Source: CAYVKM01 sp964452045 (lineage in GTDB: Bacteria; Calditrichota; Calditrichia; RBG-13-44-9). Taken from it: a stretch of DNA of 64,000 nucleotides. How positions within the stretch are numbered: the stretch's first letter is position 1; every line of letters begins with the position of its first letter. Location: assembly GCA_964452045.1 (NCBI GenBank), contig CAYVKM010000001.1, positions 36,855 to 100,854 of the forward strand, written 5' to 3'. Made by a program: the position numbers and the translations under genes. Below the pieces are notes generated by a model. That model saw only the letters and a list, made by a program, of their open reading frames with translations, searched no databases and had not been told where the DNA came from. Shown in pieces: positions 18,540-26,756 of the stretch.

Positions 18540-19408
18540 TCCGGCGGAATTTCGACTTTGTCAAACCGGATTCGCTGAAAGAAGCACTGGATACTCTGGC
18601 TCAGAGGGATCCAAATATTCGTCCGATTGCCGGGGGAACGGATTTTATCCCCGGCCTTCACCAGGATTCACAACGGTTCAACCGGGTTAAAAAATTGGTT
18701 GATATCAGCAGTCTGACCGAACTTAGGCAGATCAGAAAAACCAAGACGGGTCTGTTGATCGGAGCAGCGGTCACTTTTAGTGATATCGAAAAAGACAAAA
18801 TTATACTTAAAGAATACCCCCTGCTGGCAAAGGCTGTCTCAACCATCGGATCCCGGCAAATTCGCAACCGTGCAACCATTGCCGGTAATTTTGTCAATAA
18901 TGCACCCTGTGCGGACAGCGTACCCATCCTGCTGGTGTATAAAGCAAAGATAAAAATCAGGACTGCTAATAAGAGTCGTACTATCGGTTTGGAAGATTTT
19001 TTAATAAAACCCTACCGGACTCAATTACAGCCGGGTGAACTGGTCACCGAAATCCTGCTGCCACCACCCCCGGCTGGATTCCGGGGAGACTTCTATAAAC
19101 TGGGTCGCCGTCGGGGGGTAGCCATCAGCCGGATAACCCTGGCCGTTTTGTTGAAAGAGAAAAACCGGAAGATTGAAGCAATCCGGATCGCTGCCGGTGC
19201 GGTAACGCCAATCGGAAAGCGCTTTCCCGAACTGGAAGCCATGGCTACCAGTATGGAAATTTCCGACCATAATCTGCAGGAATTGTCCCGTAAACTAGGG
19301 GAACAGATCCTGGCGCAAACCGGCCTGCGCTGGAGTTCACCCTATAAATTGCCGGTGACCCAACAGATGTTTTATCAGTTATTAAAAAAGCTTGGTCAGA
19401 ATTATTAA
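18536..19408 (+). CDS. xdhB: Molybdenum hydroxylase FAD-binding subunit
   Basis: The protein has the two FAD-binding signatures of the xanthine dehydrogenase medium subunit: AGGTDFIPG near residues 33-41 and TIAGNFVNNAPCADS near 110-124. The CO-dehydrogenase flavoprotein C-terminal domain follows, including the GRRRGVAIS segment. At 290 residues it is of normal length. Its ATG overlaps the stop of the Mo-subunit gene by 4 bases. It passes electrons from the 2Fe-2S subunit to the acceptor, probably NAD or an electron-transfer partner such as YgfK (inference). The 2Fe-2S gene follows only after 184 bases that contain an inverted repeat, which is unusual because these two genes are normally adjacent. 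Confidence 0.93.
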   Translation: MIRRNFDFVKPDSLKEALDTLAQRDPNIRPIAGGTDFIPGLHQDSQRFNRVKKLVDISSLTELRQIRKTKTGLLIGAAVTFSDIEKDKIILKEYPLLAKAVSTIGSRQIRNRATIAGNFVNNAPCADSVPILLVYKAKIKIRTANKSRTIGLEDFLIKPYRTQLQPGELVTEILLPPPPAGFRGDFYKLGRRRGVAISRITLAVLLKEKNRKIEAIRIAAGAVTPIGKRFPELEAMATSMEISDHNLQELSRKLGEQILAQTGLRWSSPYKLPVTQQMFYQLLKKLGQNY

Positions 19409-19468
19409 GTGAGGCCGTAACAGTTTTTTTGAGTTTAGTATTGATATTGTTTAAATATGAAAAATTCA

Positions 19469-19566
19469 ACACACCAGGACACGGAGGACACAGAGTCGTG
19501 CGAAATTAAGATTAGGGCCGCTACATTTTTAGAATTCTCTGTGGCTCCGTGGCTCTGTGTGATGAC
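19469..19566. repeat. Imperfect inverted repeat, CACAGAG-type dispersed element
   Basis: The left arm (about 19469-19495) reads ACACCAGGACACGGAGGACA then CAGAG. The right arm (about 19536-19566) reads CTCTGTGGCTCCGTGGCTCT then GTGTGATG. The two are imperfect reverse complements and could form a long hairpin with a loop of about 40 bases. Elements of this kind, with repeated CACAGAG units, are common as dispersed intergenic repeats in many bacterial genomes. Here it separates the FAD and 2Fe-2S subunit genes of one enzyme. No coding capacity is seen. Confidence 0.75.
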
Positions 19567-19592
19567 TTCATGAGTGAACCAGGTCAGATTAA

Positions 19593-20063
19593 ATGAAATT
19601 GATAAAATTAAATCTCCTTTTGAACGGTAAAGAAGTTCAGCTTGAAACCAAGCCTAACCGCCGCCTGCTGGACATCCTGCGGGAAGATTTCAAACTGACC
19701 GGCACCAAGGAAGGCTGCAGCATCGGCGAGTGTGGTGCCTGCACAGTTATCATGAACGGGCGGGCAGTGAATTCCTGTTTGGTTCTGGCGGGTCAGGTGG
19801 ACGGAGCAGAAATCATCACCATCGAATACCTGGCAAAGCATGGAAAATTAAACTCGCTGCAACAGAATTTTCTGGAGTACGGGGCAGTACAGTGCGGATA
19901 CTGTACTCCGGGTATGCTAATGTCTGCCACCGCTCTGTTACTGGATAACCCAAATCCGACTGAAGAGGAGATTAAAGAAGCCATCGCCGGTAATCTGTGC
20001 CGTTGCACCGGTTATAAACAGATCCTTCAGGCGATACAGAAAACTGCCAATTCGCGAAAATAA
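19593..20063 (+). CDS. xdhC: Molybdenum hydroxylase 2Fe-2S subunit
   Basis: The N-terminal plant-type ferredoxin cluster motif is seen in EGCSIGECGACTV plus a further cysteine in NSCLV. The C-terminal alpha-helical 2Fe-2S domain has QCGYCTPGM and GNLCRCTGY. All eight cluster cysteines are present, and the 156-residue length is typical. It is the electron-transfer subunit for the Mo and FAD subunits encoded just upstream. The gene is flanked on both sides by dispersed inverted repeats (19469-19566 and 20095-20350). The next gene, ygfK, is on the opposite strand and convergent. The symbol follows E. coli xdhABC usage and should not be confused with the XdhC chaperone. Confidence 0.93.
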   Translation: MKLIKLNLLLNGKEVQLETKPNRRLLDILREDFKLTGTKEGCSIGECGACTVIMNGRAVNSCLVLAGQVDGAEIITIEYLAKHGKLNSLQQNFLEYGAVQCGYCTPGMLMSATALLLDNPNPTEEEIKEAIAGNLCRCTGYKQILQAIQKTANSRK

Positions 20064-20094
20064 AATTTTTTGTGATTTTTTCCTTGACCTATAG

Positions 20095-20350
20095 AGATTG
20101 CCGCGCCTTCCCTGGCTCGCAATGACAAACATAAAATATGTCATCCCCGCGTGTATTAAGCTGGGATCTAGTCTCTTATCCATCCCTGGGAACTTGGATG
20201 CCGGATCTCCGTCCGGCATGATAAATTGGATGTCATTGCGAATTCCTGACGAATGTCAGGAATGTGGCAATCTCCTTCCGAATTTTGTTGATCTATCCTT
20301 CCCTGGGTAATTCTATACACACAAAGATTGCCACGTCGTCCCTGTCTCGC
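20095..20350. repeat. Cluster of dispersed GTCATTGCGA/GGCAATCT inverted repeats
   Basis: The gene-free stretch 20064-20373 is filled by repeat elements. Copy A (20095-20126) starts AGATTGCC and ends CGCAATGAC. Copy B (20232-20273) is inverted: it starts GTCATTGCG, has an internal perfect hairpin (ATTCCTGAC at 20242-20250 with GTCAGGAAT at 20255-20263) and ends GGCAATCT. Copy C (20325-20350) starts AGATTGCC and ends TCTCGCA. Between A and B is a second perfect hairpin (ATGCCGGA at 20198-20205, TCCGGCAT at 20212-20219) next to a GTCATCCCCGCG motif. GTCATTGCGA-type elements are frequent dispersed repeats in many bacteria. They lie exactly where the convergent xdhC and ygfK genes meet. Confidence 0.8.
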
Positions 20351-20373
20351 AAAAACTCTCTATTGTATATTTT

Positions 20374-23300
20374 TTATGGCATTGTTTTCGAAGGGAAAAA
20401 CAGGTAGGAATAATCCTTTTGCACCGCACTAAGAAAAGCGTTGAGGTTCTCCGTCTCCCGGGCAGTTAATTTATCCCCAATATCGGACTGCACTACCTGT
20501 GCTTGCTCGTCCAGAACCAGATCACCGGTAAACTCACCCAGCCGAACACCGAATTTGGAATTTCCATCATTACCATTCGATTTTAAGTAAAATCCGCTGT
20601 TGCTGCTGTTTTGGTAATCTTCCGCATTCCAGAAGAGAGTTAGTTTTTCCCGGTAGGGAGATCCCTGGTAGGGACAGAATGTTTGGCAATTTCCACACTC
20701 ATTGCACAATCCGTCCAGATGAAGAATTTGATAAGCATCCTTAAATTTTTGTCCGGTCGATTTTATCCGAATGGCCACATTCGCCCGGTTGGGGCAAACA
20801 TCCACACATTTGTTACAGAGCAGATTGCAGGCCAGACAGCGGGATGCCTCTTTCTTATTGTCCGCAACATCCGCCTCGCTTATCATGCCTTTTCGCTGCA
20901 CCACATCCTGCAGTCGCTTCCGGTTATCAAAAAATCCGGAGAGATCATTTTCCGAGACCAGGGCAATCTTTTCCCGCCAGATTATCACCTCAGCCACCTT
21001 CTTCCCATCGGCAATGGATTCCACCACCGTGGAAGGACCGCGCAGGGCATCCCCTCCGATAAAAACATTTTCGGTTTCTGTTTCCAGGGTTTTGGGAGAG
21101 ACGATCACCCGGCCCTCAGGTGAGAGAGAAATTCCATTCTCTCGCAAGATTTCAGTATCCACCCGTTCCCCGACCGCAGAGATAACCTTATCCACTTTGA
21201 ATTCCTCGAACTCGCCTTCGACCGGGACCACCTTTCGCCGGCCATCGATATCCCGATCACCCAGCATCATTTTTTGGCATCTTAAAATATTCGAATGATA
21301 CTCCACCGGCAGCAGCAATTCCTTAAAAACGACACCGTCCTGCAGGGCGGCATTAAACTCTTCCTTATCCGCAGGCATAAACTCTTTGGTTCGCCGGTAG
21401 ATGATATACACTTTTTCCACGCCAGGACAGCGATGTGCCGCCCGCGCCCCATCCATGGCAGAATTCCCGCCCCCGATAACCGCCACCCGCTCACCCGGTT
21501 TAATATTTCTGTCCACATGGAAATCCCACAGGAAATCGATGGCATTGATAATTTTTTCGGTATCGCCGGAAATTATAAGTTCATTGGCCTTTCCGGCACC
21601 GATACCGAGAAAGGTATATTTAAAACCCTTTCCTTTTAAAGCACTGACGGAAAACTCCTGCTCATAGCCAAATTCAAATTTTACCCCATGCGCCTTAATG
21701 AACTCGATGTCGCGATCGATGGCGGACTGAGGAAGCCGGAAATCCGGAATCACATGCTGCACGGTACCACCGGCGTACTGGCGTCGTTCAAAGACGGTAA
21801 CCTCAAATCCGGCCTGGGCCAGGAAGAAGGCGGCCGACAGGCCAGCCGGACCGGCACCTATCACCGCGATCCGGCAGTGGGATGTGTCTTTCTTTTCACT
21901 TTGCTCTGACCCCGCAACCGGAATAAAAAAACCATTCTCTGCCGCTACTTTTTTCATCTCCCGGATCAACACCGGTTCGTCATAATCCCAGCGGGTGCAG
22001 TGTTCCATGCACTGGTGATCGCAAATATACCCGGTGATATGCGGAAGCGGATTCCGCCGCGTAACCACATCGAAAGCTTCTTCGAAGCGGCCTTCTTCCA
22101 CCAGACGAATATATTCCGGTACATCCTGATGAATGGGGCAGGCCACCTGACAGGGGGCAAGATAACAGTCATACAGTGGTAGTTTCTGGTCAATCTTAAT
22201 GCTCTTAATCTCCCGGCAGTTTTTCTTATAATGGAAATCGTCCATGGCATTCTGGGACAACAGGCGCAGCTTTTCCAGATTGATGCTGTTCCGGTCAAAA
22301 TTCTCTTCAGACAGGAGCGGTTCGATCCGCTCGGCCATCTGTCGCAGCCGAAGATAACCACCCGGTTTTAACAGATCGGTAACCAGAGTAATGGGATAGA
22401 TTCCGCTTTCGAAAAGTGGAGCCACATTGTGAACCGTGGCTCCGCCGGAATAGGATATCTTCAACTGGCCTTCCATGGCCCGGGACAGTTTGGCAGCTAG
22501 ATTAACCGTCAGCGGGAAGAGCGCCCTTCCGGACAGGTACATCTGATCGCCAGCCAATACTTTCTTTTGATTGATCATCCCCAGGGTATTGGACAACTTG
22601 ACTCCGAACTCCTTTTCCTGAAGCTTGGCAAAGGTCTTTAGCCGCTCCAGCATGGGAACCGCATCCTGAAACTGCAGGTCGTGGTCAAACGATTTCCGCT
22701 CCAAACGAATGTGGTTATATCCCAACGCATAAAGCATGCTCTCCACAATATTGTAGCCTAGCAGGGTTGGATTCAGTTTTACGTAGGTGTGCAAACCTTT
22801 TTCTTCCAGCAGATAATTGCAGATGGCCTCGATCTCCTGTGGGGGACAGCCGTGCATGGTGGAAAGGGTTACCGAGTGGGAAATGAGCGGTGAAATATGT
22901 TCAAAGCTGGAAATGATGGAATCGAGGTCATCCGGACCCTTACCGGGCAGACACCCCTGACGTTTTTTTAACAACCGGGATAAAAGATCCTTATCCAGTT
23001 CATCCAGCAGCGATTCCAGGCAGCGATGAAAAATGTCCGTCTGACCGGCATTCTTCAGGCTTTCGATAAACATGTCCATCGGCTCGGTCTGAATACCTGC
23101 CAGATCGTAACCAACGCTCATATTGAAGACAAAACCTTTTTCCTCCTGCCGGGATAAACCGAATACTCCCTGCAGGAAATGAATCAGGAACCAGGCTTTA
23201 ACATACTCCTCAAAAGACTGCCCCAACCGTAATTCCTGGGACCATTCCACATTATATCCTTCGTCCTCCGCATCGATGCAGGGCTTATCAATGTTCAACT

Positions 23301-23571
23301 CATCCAATTTCTGCACCGTTTTTAATTCCATGAACCGCCCGCCCACCAGGTAAGCTGCCGCAATGTTCTGGGCCAGCTGGGTATGCGGACCGGCCGCCGG
23401 TCCCAGCGGATTGTCCAGGGATTCACCAAAAATTCGCAGGGAAGGCTGTTCCAAGTCGGAGAAATAAAAATGTTGATAGGGAATACCAAAAATGGTCTGT
23501 GCCTGAATAAATTCACGGATGGTCCACTCCAGCAGATTATTAAAGGGAACGGGTTTCATCTGGTCGGACAT
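20374..23571 (-). CDS. ygfK: YgfK-type iron-sulfur flavoprotein oxidoreductase
   Basis: The 1065-residue protein has three parts. The N-terminal ~430 residues are a dihydroorotate-dehydrogenase-like barrel. The middle is a GltD-like module with a cysteine cluster (CYLAPCQVACP, near 466-476), an FAD Rossmann motif GAGPAGLSAAF (near 567) and an NAD(P) motif GGGNSAMDG (near 700). The C-terminal part is ferredoxin-like, with CLACNLLCNKCVDVCP and CNECGNCQTFCP (near 914-965). E. coli YgfK, about 1032 residues, is often named putative selenate reductase, a label without firm support. The gene set it travels with points to an electron-transfer role in anaerobic purine breakdown. Unlike all other cluster genes it is on the minus strand, divergent from ygeY. 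Confidence 0.92.
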   Translation of the reverse strand: MSDQMKPVPFNNLLEWTIREFIQAQTIFGIPYQHFYFSDLEQPSLRIFGESLDNPLGPAAGPHTQLAQNIAAAYLVGGRFMELKTVQKLDELNIDKPCIDAEDEGYNVEWSQELRLGQSFEEYVKAWFLIHFLQGVFGLSRQEEKGFVFNMSVGYDLAGIQTEPMDMFIESLKNAGQTDIFHRCLESLLDELDKDLLSRLLKKRQGCLPGKGPDDLDSIISSFEHISPLISHSVTLSTMHGCPPQEIEAICNYLLEEKGLHTYVKLNPTLLGYNIVESMLYALGYNHIRLERKSFDHDLQFQDAVPMLERLKTFAKLQEKEFGVKLSNTLGMINQKKVLAGDQMYLSGRALFPLTVNLAAKLSRAMEGQLKISYSGGATVHNVAPLFESGIYPITLVTDLLKPGGYLRLRQMAERIEPLLSEENFDRNSINLEKLRLLSQNAMDDFHYKKNCREIKSIKIDQKLPLYDCYLAPCQVACPIHQDVPEYIRLVEEGRFEEAFDVVTRRNPLPHITGYICDHQCMEHCTRWDYDEPVLIREMKKVAAENGFFIPVAGSEQSEKKDTSHCRIAVIGAGPAGLSAAFFLAQAGFEVTVFERRQYAGGTVQHVIPDFRLPQSAIDRDIEFIKAHGVKFEFGYEQEFSVSALKGKGFKYTFLGIGAGKANELIISGDTEKIINAIDFLWDFHVDRNIKPGERVAVIGGGNSAMDGARAAHRCPGVEKVYIIYRRTKEFMPADKEEFNAALQDGVVFKELLLPVEYHSNILRCQKMMLGDRDIDGRRKVVPVEGEFEEFKVDKVISAVGERVDTEILRENGISLSPEGRVIVSPKTLETETENVFIGGDALRGPSTVVESIADGKKVAEVIIWREKIALVSENDLSGFFDNRKRLQDVVQRKGMISEADVADNKKEASRCLACNLLCNKCVDVCPNRANVAIRIKSTGQKFKDAYQILHLDGLCNECGNCQTFCPYQGSPYREKLTLFWNAEDYQNSSNSGFYLKSNGNDGNSKFGVRLGEFTGDLVLDEQAQVVQSDIGDKLTARETENLNAFLSAVQKDYSYLFFPSKTMP

Positions 23572-23750
23572 GACTAAAAATCTCTTAACAGTTTTTACTT
23601 CGGAATTAGGCTACCGAAAAATTTTATTCATAGATTATTGAATCTTGAGGAAATTTCAAATAAAAAATAAAATAATATTTGATTTAAACCTTTCCCCACA
23701 TCGAAATTGAAGTCAAAAAATTAAGACCGTAAACCTTGCCGGAGCGGAAC

Positions 23751-24971
23751 ATGACAGATCCTGAAACACTCAAAAAAGATTTTCTAAAAATATTATCGTC
23801 AAAAAAGCAGGAACTAAATCTTCTTTTACAAAAGCTGATCCGGATCCGGAGCTACACCGGCGAGGAGCAGCAGATCGTCGAATTTATTATCGAGAGAATG
23901 AAAGCCTTTGGATTTGATGAGACCTATTCGGACGACCTGGGTAATGCAGTGGGCAGGATCGGCAACGGGCCGGTTAAAATTTTGTACGATGCCCATATCG
24001 ATACGGTAAAGGTAACCGAGAAAGAAAATTGGAAATATCCTCCTTTTGAAGGAAAAATAGTCGGGGATAAAATCTACGGGAGGGGCGCGGTGGATGAAAA
24101 ACCGGCCATGGCCGGATATCTGATGGCCGGTGCAGTGCTCAAAGAACAATCAGCAAAGACCAAATTGCCCTTTACCCTGTATGTGGTTGGTTCGGTAATG
24201 GAGGAGGATATTGACGGCTATCCCCTGCTTCATCTGATTGAGAAGGAAGGCATCCGGCCGGATTACGTGCTGCTGGGGGAGCCGACCGATCTCCGGGTTT
24301 ACCGGGGCCAGCGGGGGCGGATGGAAATGGATATCTCGGTGTTTGGCAAATCGGCGCACGGGGCACATAATCAAGAAGGGATTAACGCGATTTACAAAAT
24401 GTTGGCGGTGGTCGGTGAGATCGAAAAGCTGGATCAGTCTTTACCGATAGTGGAACCGCTGGGCAAGGGATCGATTACAGTCAGCCAGATTACCAGCCAG
24501 GCGCCCTCGCTGTGCAGCGTGCCGGATTTCGCCCGGATTCACATCGACCGGCGCCTTACCCTGAATGAAGATCAGGAAAAAGCGATCGGTGAGCTGAAAT
24601 CGATTTTGAAGAAGACAGCAGTGGAAGGAACCGTCGACGTCCCCAGGTATTCAGCCCGCAGCTGGAAAGGATCCATGGCGGAACAGGAAGCATTTTTCCC
24701 CACCTGGCTGCTGGAGGAAGAACATCCCCTGGTACAAGCCGGGTTAAAAACAGCGGAAATAGTGAGCGGAAAAAAACAGGTGAGCGGAAACTGGAGTTTT
24801 TCCACCAACGGAGTGGCCACCGCCGGGCGGCTGGGAATTCCCACCATCGGTTTTGCCCCGGGGAAGGAAGAGTTATCCCATTCCGATCGGGAGGAATTGT
24901 TTTTACCGGATTTGCTGAAGGCGGCGGAATTCTACAGCCTGTTTCCGTTTGTATTATGTGATTCACTATAA
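23751..24971 (+). CDS. ygeY: YgeY-type M20 family hydrolase
   Basis: This is an M20-family metallohydrolase with the YgeY layout: DAHIDTV supplies the first metal histidine and aspartate, GAVDEKPAMAG the bridging aspartate, and MEEDIDG the Glu-Glu pair. The GEPTDLRVYRGQRGR segment and the dimerisation domain follow. From the ATG at 23751 it is 406 residues, close to E. coli YgeY (about 403). I prefer this ATG over an upstream in-frame TTG (23736) because GGAG lies 6 bases before it. In purine clusters it is thought to hydrolyse an amide or carbamoyl intermediate. It is followed by ygeW after 78 bases and is divergent from ygfK. Confidence 0.92.
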   Translation: MTDPETLKKDFLKILSSKKQELNLLLQKLIRIRSYTGEEQQIVEFIIERMKAFGFDETYSDDLGNAVGRIGNGPVKILYDAHIDTVKVTEKENWKYPPFEGKIVGDKIYGRGAVDEKPAMAGYLMAGAVLKEQSAKTKLPFTLYVVGSVMEEDIDGYPLLHLIEKEGIRPDYVLLGEPTDLRVYRGQRGRMEMDISVFGKSAHGAHNQEGINAIYKMLAVVGEIEKLDQSLPIVEPLGKGSITVSQITSQAPSLCSVPDFARIHIDRRLTLNEDQEKAIGELKSILKKTAVEGTVDVPRYSARSWKGSMAEQEAFFPTWLLEEEHPLVQAGLKTAEIVSGKKQVSGNWSFSTNGVATAGRLGIPTIGFAPGKEELSHSDREELFLPDLLKAAEFYSLFPFVLCDSL

Positions 24972-25049
24972 AAAATGTACATTTCTGATATTCCCTGTTT
25001 GGCCGACAGTGAGGCGGCAAAACACGGGAATCTAAAATAGGAGACTTTC

Positions 25050-26027
25050 ATGGAATCCAAACTTAAAGGAAAACATTTTATCACCACCCAGGACTGGAGC
25101 GTGCAGGAACTGGAGACTATTTTCGAACTGGCCCGGCAGCTGAAGGTCGAATATGCCACCGGCCGGTTTAACCGCTGGCTGGATGGGAAAACCCTGGGAA
25201 TGATCTTTTTCGATCCTTCCACCCGCACCCGTACCTCATTTGAGGCCGCCATGACCCAGCTAGGCGGCCACGGAATTTACTTTGCCCCGGAAACCATGCA
25301 GATTGCCCACGGAGAAGAGGCCATTGACACCGGGCGGGTGCTCTCCCGTTATCTCCAGGCAGTGGCAGTGCGTTTCTGTAAATACGGGGAAGGGAATAAA
25401 TATCTGCAGGAATTGCAAAAGGGCAGCACATCACCTATCGTCAATATGCAGTGCGATATCTACCATCCGGCCCAGATCCTGGCGGATTATCTGACCATTG
25501 CCGAACATTTCGGGCAAAATCCCCGCGGTCTGAAGCTGGGAGTCAGCTGGACCTACGCCCCGAAATATATGCGGCCGGTTTCGGTACCGCAAAGCCTGAT
25601 CCTGATGATGCCCCGCTTCGGGATTGATGTGACCCTGGCCTATCCGCCGGAATTCAAACTGATGCCGGAGATTGTGGAGCAGGCCAAACAGAATGCGAAA
25701 GCCGGGGGAGCGAAATTTACCATCTGCCACGAGATGAACGACGCTTTCCAGGACGCTGATGTGGTGGTGCCCAAATCCTGGGGACCGCTGGTAACCACCA
25801 CCAATCCCAAGGAGGGAGCAGCGCTGATCGAGAAATATCCCGACTGGATTTGCGATGAGCGGCATATGAAACTAACCAAGCCGCATTCCCTGTACATGCA
25901 TCCCCTGCCGGCAGACCGGGGCAAAGAGGTAACACCCGGAGTGATTGACGGACCGCATTCGGTGGTGTACCAGGAGGCGGAAAACCGCCTGCATGTGCAG
26001 AAGGCGTTGTTGTCGTTGATTATGTAG
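25050..26027 (+). CDS. ygeW: YgeW-type carbamoyltransferase
   Basis: This aspartate/ornithine carbamoyltransferase-fold protein has the carbamoyl-phosphate loop STRTRTSFE (near residues 56-64), HGEE, an HPAQILAD motif, and the C-terminal HPLPADRG segment. These identify the transcarbamylase superfamily, and the neighbours identify the YgeW subgroup, a knotted carbamoyltransferase whose substrate was unknown when its structure was described. At 325 residues it is shorter than E. coli YgeW (about 396). In the degradative direction it would release carbamoyl phosphate from a ureido compound, giving ATP through a carbamate kinase. No carbamate kinase gene is in this window. It ends the cluster. 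Confidence 0.9.
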   Translation: MESKLKGKHFITTQDWSVQELETIFELARQLKVEYATGRFNRWLDGKTLGMIFFDPSTRTRTSFEAAMTQLGGHGIYFAPETMQIAHGEEAIDTGRVLSRYLQAVAVRFCKYGEGNKYLQELQKGSTSPIVNMQCDIYHPAQILADYLTIAEHFGQNPRGLKLGVSWTYAPKYMRPVSVPQSLILMMPRFGIDVTLAYPPEFKLMPEIVEQAKQNAKAGGAKFTICHEMNDAFQDADVVVPKSWGPLVTTTNPKEGAALIEKYPDWICDERHMKLTKPHSLYMHPLPADRGKEVTPGVIDGPHSVVYQEAENRLHVQKALLSLIM

Positions 26028-26131
26028 AAAGACAGATCAGTTTACTTAATGTATCATTGAATCTATAATTTGGCTTATATCGGAATTGTACTTTAAAGTA
26101 TTTATTAAGAAGAGAAGAGTAAAAATTTTCT

Positions 26132-26629
26132 TCATTTTCTGTGGCCAACAAGTATGACCCCATCAACTCCCCTCCAACCCACTGCCACAACGATATTCCC
26201 TTTATAGGCAGGCGAGCCCAATACACCGTCAAAGTACGGAAGCTCATTGCCGGAATAGTTATGCCAGCTCATTCCATTGAAGTGAGAAACCAGTCCAAAA
26301 CCGCCTACAATGAATATATCATTTATGTCATGTCCGCGGATACCTGACTTGAATATCAGCGGAAGATCCGGATCTTGCACCCAGGGCTCTCCCAGTTTTC
26401 GGGTGTAATAAACTCCGTCTCCCACCAGATAATACCTTTTACCCGGCATGAACCAGAAGTTGGTCATGGCGATTGGCAATCCGGCGACAGACACCGGATA
26501 AACCAGGTGGTTCTCGATTCGAAGCAGCTTGACCTCCGCCAGGGACTGTGGCCAACTGGAGGCGATAGCCAGAATTTCCGGTACAATTGAATTTATTGAC
26601 GGAGTAATGTTAATATTCTCCAACTTCAT
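26132..26629 (-). CDS. Short propeller-like protein, probably N-terminally truncated
   Basis: The 165-residue product has repeats of the kind seen in Ycf48-like and other WD-type propeller proteins, with phrases such as NDIFIVGGFGLVSHFNG followed by SWHNYSG, and a final strand VDGVILVGHRK as expected at the true C-terminus. Related proteins are usually about twice as long and begin with a signal peptide or lipobox. None is seen here, and the DNA before the ATG contains no in-frame extension. It may be the remnant of a larger secreted protein. A purine-rich ribosome-binding site (GAGAGA) precedes the ATG, so expression of the short form is possible. Confidence 0.5.
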   Translation of the reverse strand: MKLENINITPSINSIVPEILAIASSWPQSLAEVKLLRIENHLVYPVSVAGLPIAMTNFWFMPGKRYYLVGDGVYYTRKLGEPWVQDPDLPLIFKSGIRGHDINDIFIVGGFGLVSHFNGMSWHNYSGNELPYFDGVLGSPAYKGNIVVAVGWRGVDGVILVGHRK

Positions 26630-26678
26630 ATTTATCTCTCTTCCCTTTTTATTATCTAAATCTTCATATTATATTCTT

Positions 26679-26756
26679 AAGCAGGTTGCCAGAGTTTACA
26701 CCGCCCCATTATATGGGGCGGTGCGGTCTAGTGGGCCATTAACCGGCAACCTGCTT
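26679..26756 (-). other. Nested inverted repeat in the 3' flank of the secreted-protein gene
   Basis: Two perfect inverted repeats are nested. The outer arms are AAGCAGGTTGCC (26679-26690) and GGCAACCTGCTT (26745-26756); the inner arms are CCGCCCCAT (26701-26709) and ATGGGGCGG (26713-26721) with a 3-base loop. The outer arm begins directly after the stop codon of the minus-strand gene at 26757, so the transcript would fold into a two-storey hairpin at its 3' end. There is no U-tract after it, so it is not a typical intrinsic terminator. It may stabilise the mRNA, act as a terminator between convergent or tandem genes, or be a small palindromic repeat unit. Confidence 0.65.

Noticed and set aside
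20098..20310. 70-codon plus-strand open frame
   Set aside because: It lies entirely in the dispersed repeat array, which explains the sequence.
20374..23571. Naming YgfK a selenate reductase
   Set aside because: The label is historical and not supported by the domain content, which shows an iron-sulfur flavoprotein with a purine-cluster context.
26020..26247. 75-codon minus-strand open frame, possible frameshifted end of the propeller-like ORF
   Set aside because: The propeller-like ORF already has a natural final strand and stop in its own frame, so no frameshift is needed.
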